The notes beneath the pieces were generated by a model, which did no database searches, was not told the origin of the DNA, and saw only the letters and a program-made list of their open reading frames with translations. Positions 19,468-30,497 of a stretch of 64,000 nucleotides of DNA are shown in pieces. Both the position numbers and the translations under genes were made by a program. Position 1 is the stretch's first letter, and every line of letters starts with the position of its first letter. Location of the stretch: contig OX243811.1 in assembly GCA_945859605.1 (NCBI GenBank), positions 56,849,069-56,913,068 on the forward strand, given 5' to 3'. This DNA comes from Lumbricus rubellus. Taxonomy: Eukaryota > Annelida > Clitellata > Crassiclitellata > Lumbricidae.

Positions 19468-20800
19468 ATACTTCATAACAACGACAAGTCAACAACCTAA
19501 CGGTATTAAATCCAGGGACTTTATATCATTAGCATCGTCATATTTCCAATTCTCCTCCTCCTTCTCCTCCTCCTCCTCCTCCTGCTCCTCCTCCATTTCC
19601 AACAATTTCTTCTCTTTCTTTATCTTCTTCCGCTTTTATTCTTCATCTTCTTCATCCTCCTCCAAGAGAATACGAGAAAATATACTATAATTAGACTGAC
19701 GAGAAAACGGCGAAAGATGTTTGTTATCTCTTCAATGGTTTTCAAATAATATATATTCTGCATGTTCGCTCATTATAGGTCTACATGTAGCTAGGCCTTT
19801 AAGTACATGTATAGTTGTATACCGCTTAGATGACTGGCTTAACTCCCTTTATTCTGATAAGCAGCTGCACAAGCTCGCATTCTTTATTATGGCTTCGAAT
19901 GTTCTTCCGCTATACGCACAGAACGAAGAACCATAAAAATTATTATTTTTGCTTTTATTAGTGTCTGCAGAGCATAGGCTACAGTCAGTCACGTAGCGTA
20001 TACAAAATGAGCTCCTTGGTAGCTATAAGAGAAAATTGACAGTAAGAGTCATGTTACAGTAATTATGGGGGAAATATTTGAAACTCTCTCAATGTACACC
20101 TTTACGGATTAACCAAGTTTGTAGATCTATTTGATGCATCGTTCTCTGGGATTTAGAAGCAGGTGCATGCGCATGCGCACACCTGCATTTGCTCCTGTAA
20201 AGCTTTTCCGGGTTTCCGGAGGAAGTGATAGTGGATGTCTTTGGCGGTAGGAACTACGCGATTTCCTGGCGATGTCAAAAGCGCTCTTGTATATAGGATA
20301 TAGGCCTACGTCTGCACGTGAACCATTATGTCTGTCTCTCTGTCAGGAAATGCTGCCTTGCATGGTCTCATAGGTGACAGGATGTTTCCTGCACCTATAC
20401 GTTGTTCGGTACCATGGTACAATCATGTCGACATTTAGATTTGCAAATCAACAAGATGCTGCACCTACACCACGAGTATATGCTACTATTTTACAATATT
20501 CACAGGTAAATACCGCGTATAGCCTATATATAGGTGGTCTATCCGTTTATATGTGTTCCTTGATGTCGTAGCTATTTCGATTTCGTCGTCTCTGATCGTT
20601 TCTTATTCCAAAGATTCCGGATCTACAGCTAGGCCTATTTCACATGCAGCTATCGACCGTTAACTACGATCAACGAATCTTACACATAACCTAAACCGGT
20701 TTTAGGAATCAATAAAAAGAGTATGCGTATGTATGAGAGTTTGATTCAAATGCGACGAACCACTACCAATCAGGATGTGATTTAGGTTTTTGAATGGCGG
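19468..20800. other. Gap with a pyrimidine-rich stretch
   Basis: A TCC/TTC-rich run lies at about 19550-19665. No gene is recognised in the remainder. Confidence 0.5.
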
Positions 20801-20814
20801 CTTAGTTAAAACGT

Positions 20815-20888
20815 GCAACATATCTCATGTGCAACATATGTGCAACATAATTATCTCATGTGCAACATATGTGCAACATAATTATCTC
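20815..20888. repeat. 36-bp tandem duplication (CATGTGCAACATATGTGCAA)
   Basis: Two near-identical copies of TATCTCATGTGCAACATATG...ATAAT, with a nested GTGCAACATA repeat. Confidence 0.85.
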
Positions 20889-21289
20889 ATGGCAGAATGC
20901 ATCGAGATAGTTGAGCCTTCGTCGATAAAAACGTCAGCGACCTCATGAGCGACCTGCATAGCATCAAACCGGATGCACTGCTGTCGCTCAAGGGGACTGC
21001 AGCTTGCTTGCCAATGGCATTCCAACATGGATAATCCAGGCTTTACCGACATTTTTTTATAGACATGATATAGATATCCATGATCGCTGACAACGAACGG
21101 AGTCGAAAACAGATGTTGAGCTGTCATCAGATTTTTTTTCTGACATCCAATAATTCTCTCCTTCCAGAATGCTATCAGAAGTCCAGCATAATTATAAAAA
21201 ACGAGTTATTTTGAATACAAGGCAGCTTATTGGCCGACAGATTATAATTATGAAACAGTAGGTTCCAATTATAAGTTTGTATGTATGAG

Positions 21290-21475
21290 CATTGAGCACT
21301 TGTCATAGCGTCAATTCAGACTTGCTACTCATAGGCGTCCCAGATTACATTACGGATACTGAATCGGAGTTTCACGCCGAAGTGCATGAGCAACTGCGAA
21401 TAAAGTACTTGCTCAGGGTCATCACGCGGCGGTTGAGGTGGATTCTAATCCGCAGTCCTCCGGCTCCAAGGCTCC
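21290..21475 (-). mobile_element. tRNA-derived SINE, family 1, diverged
   Basis: It shares the body (GGAGTTTCACGCCGAAGTGCATGAGCAACTGCGAAT region) and tail (AGCACTTGTCATAGCG) with the copy at 4698-4901, same orientation. Box B is degraded (GGATTCTAATCCG on plus) and the 5' tRNA end is missing. Confidence 0.75.
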
Positions 21476-21616
21476 CCCACACCCCCAATCCCCACAATCA
21501 TAGAAACAGACTTTGTAGCGTTAGCTATAATTATCTGAATAGCGAAAGCGAAAGAAGCTGAAATTAATGACAATTCAACATTGAATTTGCTTCTAACAAT
21601 CGACTACGTATCGTCG

Positions 21617-21664
21617 TAATCATCATCATCATCGTCGTCGTCGTCGTCATCATCATCATCATCG
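21617..21664. repeat. (TCA/TCG)n microsatellite
   Basis: The same TCA-TCG-TCA pattern as at 1020-1181. Confidence 0.9.
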
Positions 21665-21932
21665 CGCCAAACACAATGAAACAATTAAAAACAGCTAACT
21701 AGAGTCATTGAACACCAAATTCTTTCATAGTCTATAAGCATAATTTTATACCGTTACATTTATTTACCGTGCAAAATGTTATAGCAAGGGTCATATGCAT
21801 TATGCAGCGTCTTACACCCGTCAGGATACAGTGATAGAAATTCAGACAATAATTAATCAGTTGAGAGATTTTTGGCGCTATGCACCGAAATCGTATTATA
21901 GCGGAAATCACGCATCAGAGAAACTAAAGTGT

Positions 21933-22055
21933 ATATATATACACACACATGTGTCTATATATATATATCTTATATTATATATATATATATATATATCTCT
22001 TATATGTGTGTACAGGTTTGTGCATGTGGGTGTGTCTGCGTGTGTGCGTGCGTGT
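21933..22055. repeat. (TA)n and (TG)n simple sequence
   Basis: TATATA runs (about 21933-22000) are followed by TG-rich sequence. Confidence 0.85.
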
Positions 22056-22098
22056 GCAAGACATACATGGTGCAGTTGGCATAGGCCTGATTAGATTG

Positions 22099-22575
22099 AT
22101 GGCACGTGCTGAGGGATACATGGCACGTGCTGAGGGATACATGGCACGTGCTGAGAGATACATGGCACGTGCTGAGGGATACATGGCACGTGCTGAGAGA
22201 TACATGGCACGTGCTGAGGGATACATGGCACGTGCTGAGGGATACATGGCACGTGCTGAGAGATACATCGCACGTGCTGAGGGATACATGGCACGTGCTG
22301 AGAGATACATGGCATGATGGCACGTGCTGAGGGATACATGGCACGTGCTGAGAGATACATGGCACGTGCTGAGGGATACATGGCACGTGCTGAGAGATAC
22401 ATGGCACGTGCTGAGGGATACATGGCACGTGCTGAGGGATACATGGCACGTGCTGAGAGATACATCGCACGTGCTGAGGGATACATGGCACGTGCTGAGG
22501 GATACATGGCACGTGCTGAGGGATACATGGCACGTGCTGAGGGATACATGGCACGTGCTGAGGCAGCTCGTGTGG
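22099..22575. repeat. 21-bp minisatellite GGCACGTGCTGAGGGATACAT, ~22 units
   Basis: Each unit contains the palindromic E-box CACGTG. Units differ mainly at GAGGG versus GAGAG. The variant order of units 2-9 repeats exactly in units 11-18, including a rare unit followed by ATCGCACGTG, so an eight- to nine-unit block was duplicated, with a short GGCATGAT scar near 22311. Open frames on both strands follow from the 21-bp period and are not genes. Confidence 0.96.
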
Positions 22576-24825
22576 TGGATGACACTGATTTTTTGGACAG
22601 TTGGTATACATAGTGTTTCCAGTGGGGACATAGCAGCCTGTGGGGGTGACGACGGATTAGACGGAGCAGCTGTTGACGGGTGATCTATGGTACAGCCCCC
22701 TCCAGGAGTAGCAATTGGGGAACTTGATCATTTCAAATGGGTTGGAAAATGCGTTGCTGTTAGCAACAGAGAAGTCTTTGTCTTATAATAGTCTCTGATA
22801 GTTTGATTTATTATCAATTTTTGGCATCTGGAAACCATCGTCTGCGCAATACTGAAGCTTCAACGACATTAATTTGCGCTGTTGCTTTATACGTTTTCCC
22901 CGTTTGGGTTTTATGAGGCCAGAGTTTAAGCTCATATCTAGCTTCTTCTAGACTATATGATGCGCGGTCTCGTAGCCAACCGTAAGAATCGAGGTTAATT
23001 TGCAGTGGTTCTAATACAGACCCAGCGTCTTCTGAACCATGCACTTAAAACCCATGTTATGTTATGTTATGTTATGTTATGTTATGTTATGTTATGTTAA
23101 TCGAGCATCTAATTCACTATACTCTCAAAGATTTAGCAAGTAAAATCATGAATCATTCCAGAGAACCTGACTTAGTGATCAATCAGTCTAGTAATTATTT
23201 TATGCTATTGGTTAGAGGTCAAGATTAATCTAATCACTGCCATGGGTTGGGATGTTTTCCATTGTTTGTTTTCGTTATTGACCCGAAGACTTCTGCGTCG
23301 ATGCCTTCTTCTCGCATACGATTCGTTTAATACTTGAGGCTAATCTGCTTTACTGTGGGTTTCTTTTCTCGTGTGCATACAATAGATGGTCTATGGTTTC
23401 GTGCACAGGGATAATAATAATAATCATTGGAAGCTGTATTAACGTCGACCAAATAGGCCTAAGCGTTAACTGGTGATGAGGTTCATTCGGTTCTGAAGTC
23501 TTATATATTTATAACACATGAATTAGAAGTCTCTAGTGCATGCTAAAAATTGAACAGTAGATCAAATAGTGCGGTGAGAAATTAATCAGTTATTAATCAC
23601 AGGGGCGGATCCAGGGGCCAATCCGGCCATGCCCATCCCCATTTAGAGAGTTGGACAGAATGCGCCCTTCCCCCATCAGCAATTGAGGCTTTCAATTCAC
23701 GCAACCGGAAAGGTAAGCAGAGAGAAGTATCATGTGACTAAAAAAAGGGCATAAGATTTTAAATAACCGGAGTTTCCACGGTTTTTATACTATTTGGGAG
23801 GCATAAGATTTTTTGAAGACTAAAATCTTTTGCCACTTTCAAACTTTCTGCATCCACATCTGATCAATTATTATGTAATAATTATTAAATTAATTAATCA
23901 GTCAAGACTGATCAGCATTCAGAGCTTCAGCCTGGATCTGCCTAGCTCCAACCAAGTGCACTGTTGTCTTATAACCTATAGAAGCCGCTATAGAATCTCT
24001 AATTGCTGAGGCTTTGGCCTACATAAGATAGGCCTACTTGAACATCACATTGTGGCATACGGATGCTATAAAGACAAATTTTGGGATTCATTAAAGTACG
24101 AATTTATTGTGATCACTCATTCAACGATTGTTTCGAATGATGTCGTAAAAGAAGCATGCCTTATTGTCCGACTTTATTAGATACGGCAATTAAAATAAAC
24201 GCCACTGGCGACAAACTAGTGACACGTGTGCTACGATGCGCAGTAAGAATAATTCCCTGTTTAGGCCTACTCAAAATGAGGAATAGCCTAATTGGCTAAT
24301 AAAATATAAGTGTTGACTGAACTCTTTCAGTCAACACTCTTCTCTTTGATTAACCAAGGAAAAGAATTAAATGCATGCAATTCCATTAAATGAAAGAAAC
24401 TCACAGTTCTGATCAACGCAGCAGTCATAAATAAACAATTATTTATTAATAGGCTATAAGCCTAAACACGGTTTTCCAAGTTTTCACGTCCATCCAGTGT
24501 CGATCTTAATAGGGCCTAATAATACGCTCGCAGCATTTTAAAATCTCTTAGGCAAACAGTTTTATTTTTACGATTCGTATCAATTTACAAATAACTGTTA
24601 TGTTCAGAAAAATTGTGAGTTTATGTAAGGACATCATTATAATCTCATACCACCCTTCTTATATACTGTTCCACGTTTCACATCCCGCTGGTAGAAGAAA
24701 CAAGGGTCATAGAATTATTTTTCCAGGACAAACGTCTGTAAACTCTGTATTGAATGTCAGGGCCCATAATGCGGAATAACTTCTACCTCAGAGCATCCGC
24801 ACCACTTCTAGTCTCTTGTGGCTGG
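22576..24825. other. 2.2-kb gap with a TTATG microsatellite and a solo hAT-like end
   Basis: A pentanucleotide (TTATG)n run lies at 23055-23099. CAGGGGCGGATCCAGG at about 23602 resembles a hAT-type terminus, but no partner end was found. No gene was recognised. Confidence 0.55.
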
Positions 24826-25005
24826 TGTGTCTGTGAGGTGACAGACACCACACCTCACAGACACCCTGTGAGGTGTGGTGTATATGTGAGGTGTGGTGTA
24901 TATGTGAGGTGTGGTGTATGTGAGGTGTGGTGTATGTGAAGTGTGGTGTATGTGAGCCTTGTGAGGTGTGGTGTCTGTGAGGTGTGGTGTCTGTGCTGTG
25001 TTCAG
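24826..25005. repeat. GTGAGGTGTGGTGTAT minisatellite with a short inverted segment
   Basis: About ten imperfect 14-18-bp units. At 24834-24885 the unit flips orientation (ACACCACACCTCAC then GTGAGGTGTGGTGT), which makes a hairpin-capable junction. Confidence 0.88.
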
Positions 25006-25706
25006 TTCCAACACCGGATCTGCCTCATAGTCATTACTTAAGATGTCTTTCTTATGTATAAAGGCCCTAGTGTAAGCCATTTTCATTTTGTACAACATGT
25101 TGCTAATTCTTAACATCAAAGTTCCAATTTTTCTGTTTGCCTGCATGCAGCCTCTGTCATAATTTTATACGACCTGACGTCTGTACCAACTAGGTCTCTT
25201 CTTAGCAGGCTTCTTTCCCCCCTCTGTGTTCCTCTTGCTCCATAATCAATTATTGTGAATTGTGACTCAATTTTATTGTTTGATAGGTTGTTGATAAGTC
25301 GGTCACAGCACTTCAGCTGCTGTTGGTCGTCTTTCGCAAGAACAACCGCTAGTAATGATCACTTCAATAGATTATGCTATTATAATAGGCCATAGTTTGT
25401 TATGATGATCTATGATGTTGGGAGCAATTAACTGAACTGAATTCAGCTGTGCTCGTCTTCCAGACGCCTGACTCTGTGGCCTGGTCTTTAGCCTTTAACC
25501 TTTAGTCTTCTCTTATTATGCGCGTACACAACTTGTGCGCCTTCTAAGACCGCATGTGGCAGCTGCTGCCAATTATTCTGTTTCCGGTTGAGTGCATATA
25601 ATGAGTTGTCTAATTCGAGTCGTGATTGTTTACTCGATCTCCTCACAGTTCACAGCTAAACTCAGTATAAAGCCTCGATTTATTTCAAAATATTACAATT
25701 TATACC
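25006..25706. other. Gap before the piggyBac-like MITE
   Basis: Nothing recognisable. Confidence 0.4.
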
Positions 25707-25710
25707 TTAA

Positions 25711-26678
25711 CCCTCGGGCTACCAATCTTTTTTTGTAACACTGACTACCAAGGGGGGGGTGGTACCACCCCCTGGATTTTGGGTTTGGTTTGACATATCA
25801 TAACTTGTAATACACCAATGGATTCAGCATTCATTTCTGCACAAAATGATATATTTAGGTTTAAAATATATGAATGCACCTCGAAGTTATGAATTTTTTC
25901 CCATGAGCACCCGTATATTCCACAAAACGTGTACTTACGCATAAGTAAAATGTTGGATTCTGTGCGTAGAACATGATATATATAATTTATATTTAATAAA
26001 GTCATATATTCAACTATAAAAACTAGTTATAAGACTTTTTTAGGTCCAATCAAAAGAAAAAGCATGCATATCTATCGAAAAATCAATATAAAACAGAAAA
26101 TTATGCCATTGTCGGTTTGCGTCGTAAAAAATCGACATTTCCACACATTTTAATTTATTTTGAGCACTTCCGGTCATCAAAAGACAACTTAATTGGTATA
26201 AAAAAATAGCCATAATTCCCCTCTATAGAATGACATAATTTACTTCTCTTAAAAAATAAATTATGGATATGTTATAATAGAAAAAACATGTAAATTTTAC
26301 GAAAATAAAACACCTTTATATATATATTAATTTATTTTGAGCACTTCCGGTTGTCAAAAGACAACTCCGTGACCACCAAAATGTAGCCCCACATTCCCTC
26401 TATAGAATGGTATAATTTCTTTCTCTTATGGTTAATTGGCGGATAAGATATAGACAAAAATCTAGGGGGGTGGTATCCACCCCCCCTGGTGCCTCGGGTA
26501 TAATGGGTATAACTTTTGAATGGTATGGTATATCATCACACATTTTACCTCAAAATGTGTGCAAATGAATTCCCTACAGCTACTTAATAGGTCAAAGTTT
26601 TATTCCATAACGAAAAAGTTTGAAATCGAAAAAACCTAGGGGGGGGGTTGGTTACAACCCCCCCTGGTAGCCCGAGGG
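25711..26678. mobile_element. piggyBac-like non-autonomous element (968 bp)
   Basis: The ends are CCCTCGGGCTACCA and its perfect complement TGGTAGCCCGAGGG, flanked by TTAA at 25707-25710 and 26679-26682. TTAA targets and CCC-type termini are the piggyBac signature. There is no transposase. Internal features are three G-run/C-run hairpins (25750, 26463 and 26641 regions) and a ~110-bp direct repeat beginning TTTTGAGCACTTCCGGT (about 26158 and 26335). Confidence 0.88.
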
Positions 26679-26802
26679 TTAATATTTCAGCGAAATAATA
26701 CGTCGCGAATTGCAGTGATTTTGATGGTCAACGACATCGTAGAAACTATGTGCCGAACGTTGCCTCTCGAACCTTGCGTGACATTGGGTCTAAGCAGCGG
26801 CT

Positions 26803-27006
26803 GGCTTGGCTACACCGGTAAGTAAGGTCGATGGCCGCGCGTCTGCTCGCTACTTTGTGAAAGAGAGCGTGTGGGCCGCGGTTCGATTCCCGAAGGTGGC
26901 TATTTCAGAGATTCAAATTTCGGGTTAGCACGGTCCGTCCACCGGGACCTAAATGACGTGGCGACACTAATCATCTTCGATATGGCAGTGTCGTTAAACA
27001 TGTAAC
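26803..27006 (+). mobile_element. tRNA-derived SINE, family 2, copy 1
   Basis: Begins GGCTTGGCTACACCGGTAAG, has box B GGTTCGATTCC (26880-26890), and ends GGCAGTGTCGTTAAACATGTAAC. About 200 bp are shared with 44319-44517 at high identity. The body has a potential hairpin, GCGACACT...AGTGTCGT. It is distinct from family 1. Confidence 0.85.
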
Positions 27007-27788
27007 CAGGACTCATGAGGTGATTGGGTGCACAGTGAGGTAGAAGACAATGTCTTCTCACTACCATTAGGTCCATCATAGTTAACAAAACTAGCATGAT
27101 TTGATGCAGGATCATTACGCAACATTTCCTGGCATTAAACATGGTGATAGAGTCTTTTTTGTAATCAGAATAATCTTAGTCGATTGGATATTTCGAACAT
27201 AAAAGCGTGATTTCATGCCGTGATTTTTGCCCATTTTGTACATAATGCAGCCGAGACCTTAGAACTTTTCTGCTTGTTCGTCCTACTTTTAAGGATTTTG
27301 GAGCGCATTGTTTTGCTCTATCTGAGAAATCAGTAAATGAAAAACCTGCCGTATAATAATTTATTATAGAGCACTGAGCAGTATTCGCCCGAGGCATGCA
27401 AGTGGCAAACAATGAGAGTAGGCTAACATAACAAAATAATAACATGCATAGGTTTACGCACGAAGAGTAAGAGGATAATTATAATTATAGTTTGAAGATC
27501 TATGAAACGCTAAGTAGAAAATCTATATAGCGTATATACGTCCCGAAGCAATAACAGACCTTACTCTGAAGTCTAATGTTTAGACTTTAGAGTGATTGAT
27601 GTAGGCTAAGCTTATACTCTAAGATGATATACGGCAGTCTACGTGATTGTGGCATCAGCAGTTGTGCGTGAATGAAGCATAGTTCGTCTACAAAAATACG
27701 ACGAGAAGAGCGTTTGAACCGCGTTTGAACATCAGACTAATCAGATTCATAATCTCATGCACGGAAGAACTTTCTCGGTCTGTAATTA
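27007..27788. other. Gap without recognisable genes
   Basis: AT-rich, nothing recognised. Confidence 0.4.
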
Positions 27789-27796
27789 TTCACAGA

Positions 27797-28101
27797 CATG
27801 GGCGTCCGCAGCGGGGCGCAAGGGGGCGCAAGTGCGCCCCCCTGGATTTTTCGCATAGTTGCACATAAATTTAGATTATTTTGTTGCGATTGTTACAACG
27901 CGATTTTAAATGTGATTAATTATCGATTCGTTCTACAAGTTGAACCCATTATATCTTTCTTTGGTCGCATAACGTATAGGTAGGCTATAGGATTCTCTCG
28001 TGGTAATATGGAAATTCAAAGTGTCACCCATTAAATTTGGACCATGTGACAATTATTTAAAAGTTTGCGCCCCCCTAGAAAAATTCCTGCGGACGCCCAT
28101 G
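27797..28101. mobile_element. hAT-like MITE (305 bp) with 8-bp target duplication
   Basis: Perfect 15-bp terminal inverted repeat CATGGGCGTCCGCAG. It is flanked by TTCACAGA at 27789-27796 and 28102-28109. Eight-base duplication and the CA-rich terminus fit hAT. There is no coding capacity; open frames are fortuitous. Confidence 0.9.
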
Positions 28102-28109
28102 TTCACAGA

Positions 28110-29060
28110 CATGACTGCATGCGTATTAATAGGTGGTCACCTATGTGGGAACAATAAAAAAAGGACTAAACAGATTTGCATTGTGCAAGCGATTGAGATT
28201 TCATTCTTATCTGATATAAACATTTATGTAGCGCTGGTAAATTAGCTACAGCACACTTCAAATACTATACATCCATTCAACCTTGAGTCGATCTAACTCA
28301 TTATGGCTACTGTCTTAATTTCTTTTAGCAATTTTTCAACGTTGGGTTGGTGGTGTAGGCTACACAGTAATAGAACATTAATTTTACAAAGCAAAAAAAC
28401 TGCGGAGTCTCGTACCAGACAGTCAGACACTAGTCTTTAGGCCTAATTGTGCCGTTGAAACTGTTCTTGTTTCTGACAAAAAAAACTTGCAGTCGAATAC
28501 GATTCGGCTCTCATTGTGCCGGATCTCGTATGCGCGATAGATAGATAGCCTATCATAGGCTAAATTTTTTATCGGTTTTCGCAAGGAAGCTGCAGCCCAG
28601 CAGTTTAATGTTTCGGCGCATGGAAAGCAATGACGGCGAATAATCGTCTACTTAAAAGACACAGGAGACTATAAGCTTGATTCCATTAAGTTTAGTATTC
28701 GTCGAAATCGTGTTCATGAAAAATTAACGATCGGATGAAGACCGGTTGTGCTCTGAGGGACTCCGATCATCCGTCAGAGGCCGTCGTCGGGTGATCTCTC
28801 AATCACCGTGCATAATTCAAGAGACTCAAGTGGATTCGAGGCTTTAGATGTTGGTTGGTCAGTTAGTGAACAGCAGACGCAGCTAATCACGGTTATCAAT
28901 TAGACGCAGCGGTTTTTTTTAGCAATGTCGATTATCATTAGTCAGTCTGCATACATGTATCTCTGACCAATATAACGATACTAATTCCAGTCGCAGGTGG
29001 GCTACATGTCATGCACGAACCGGTAAACGATCACGGATTTGATGGCGATGCTTGAAAACA
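28110..29060. other. Gap without recognisable genes
   Basis: No gene or repeat seen beyond AGGCCTA words. Confidence 0.4.
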
Positions 29061-29065
29061 CACGT

Positions 29066-29326
29066 GTAAGACTTAAGATTAAGATTTAAGATTAAGATTT
29101 AAGATTTAAGATTAAAATTAAGATTTAAGATTAAGATTTAAGATTAAAATTAAGATTTAAGATTAAGAGGCATAGATGACGTCGGCGACTCCGACTGCTT
29201 CCAGGTTTCGCAAAATACAGATCTATATTGCATCATGGCTGATAGTCAGTCAGTCAGTCAGTCAGTCAGTCAGCCAGTCAGTCAGTCAGTCAGTCAGTCA
29301 GTCAGTCAGTCAGTCAGTCAGTCAGT
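29066..29326. repeat. AAGATT-type and (CAGT)n tandem repeats
   Basis: 29066-29166 holds AGATTTAAGATTAAG repeats. 29247-29326 holds a CAGT tetranucleotide run with one CAGC variant. Confidence 0.92.
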
Positions 29327-29384
29327 TATCTGATGTCATTGAGGCAAGCAAGAGATTGTCCTACTTTCATTAGTGGAGTGTCTC

Positions 29385-29478
29385 TGTCTCTAGGCCTATC
29401 TCTGTCTCTGTTTCTCTCTGCCTGTCTGTGTGTGTCTGTCTGTCTCCGTCTGTGTCTGTCTCTGTATTTGAATTTGCA

Positions 29479-29523
<45 letters not shown>

Positions 29524-29535
29524 ATTTGTCTCTTC
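29385..29535. repeat. TCTG/TC-rich microsatellite
   Basis: Imperfect TCTGTC units pass into a pure (TGTC)n and then (TC)n. Confidence 0.9.
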
Positions 29536-30497
29536 CATTTCTCTCTCGCGCCGTTAGGCCTACATAAACAGTGGTAGGCAGATTAGTGACAAAAGTATGA
29601 TGACATAATTACCCGATTACCTGTCACACTGCAGAAACCATAATAATATATCCAGTATGCTAATATGTATACATCTTCAAGCGTACTAAGTCAGATGAGC
29701 TGTCGAACAGTGTAGATGCAATGCAAGACCAGCCGACGAGAGAGAAGTCGCAACTTATAATAAGAGATTTTCGACATTCAAGCCATAATAATTAGAAACG
29801 AACGACAGCTGATGCAAATTCCATGAATAGTTGTATACAGAAGAACGGCTTAGATTTTACTCATGGTGAGTGCAGAGAGAGCATTATTGAAGAGCATCGA
29901 GAATGACTGTGTGTTGATAAGTTTAAATAGTTTAGTGACCATCGGCTTAAAATAATTAGGACACATTCATTCGCACATTCAATCAGACTTTTGGCCTATT
30001 CAAGATCATGCTGCATGGTTATATTGCAGAGTCTTTTTTACCCATGTTCCTACTTACTTTACATCGTTACCACTGTCCAGTGTATGGGGCCTTGTATTAT
30101 ACTGGCATACCACGTATACGTCCACGGGCACATAACCGTATGATCGCTCCGGCAGATGGTATGGTGAAAAACTTTGATCAATAGGATGATGTAATTTATA
30201 CGATTTTGGATTTCGTATAATGTGTTTTTGAGCATTTCACTGCCTTTATATATTCTATGAATAATATAATACATGCTTATTACTATGCCTGTGCCCCAAA
30301 TGTACATTGTACATGTATTACTATGGCGCGAGACAGACTCAGACAGAGAGTGGCATCGGATTCCTACGGGCATTGAGCCCAAGGTTATTAATCATGACGA
30401 TTACTATATGTCTGTGCCCCAAACCGCGGATAACATTATTACCGATGAAATACAGATAATATTCTTGTCTTATATCTCGATAGCTTTGTAACTGACG
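29536..30497. other. Upstream region of the GPCR gene
   Basis: AT-rich, about 960 bp, with no convincing promoter motif. Base composition changes sharply at the GPCR start codon. Confidence 0.4.

Noticed and set aside
22099..22575. CRISPR-like regular repeats
   Set aside because: Units are contiguous with no unique spacers, and the genome is eukaryotic.
22000..22683. Open frames of 160-218 codons on both strands
   Set aside because: The 21-bp minisatellite period is a multiple of three, so frames stay open; there is no unique protein sequence.
23602..23640. hAT-like left terminus CAGGGGCGGATCCAGG
   Set aside because: No matching right end or 8-bp duplication found nearby; kept only as a solo end in the gap note.
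26880..26890. tRNA gene suggested by box B
   Set aside because: There is no acceptor stem or cloverleaf, and the same 200 bp recurs at 44319, so it is a SINE. The same applies to 4838-4848.
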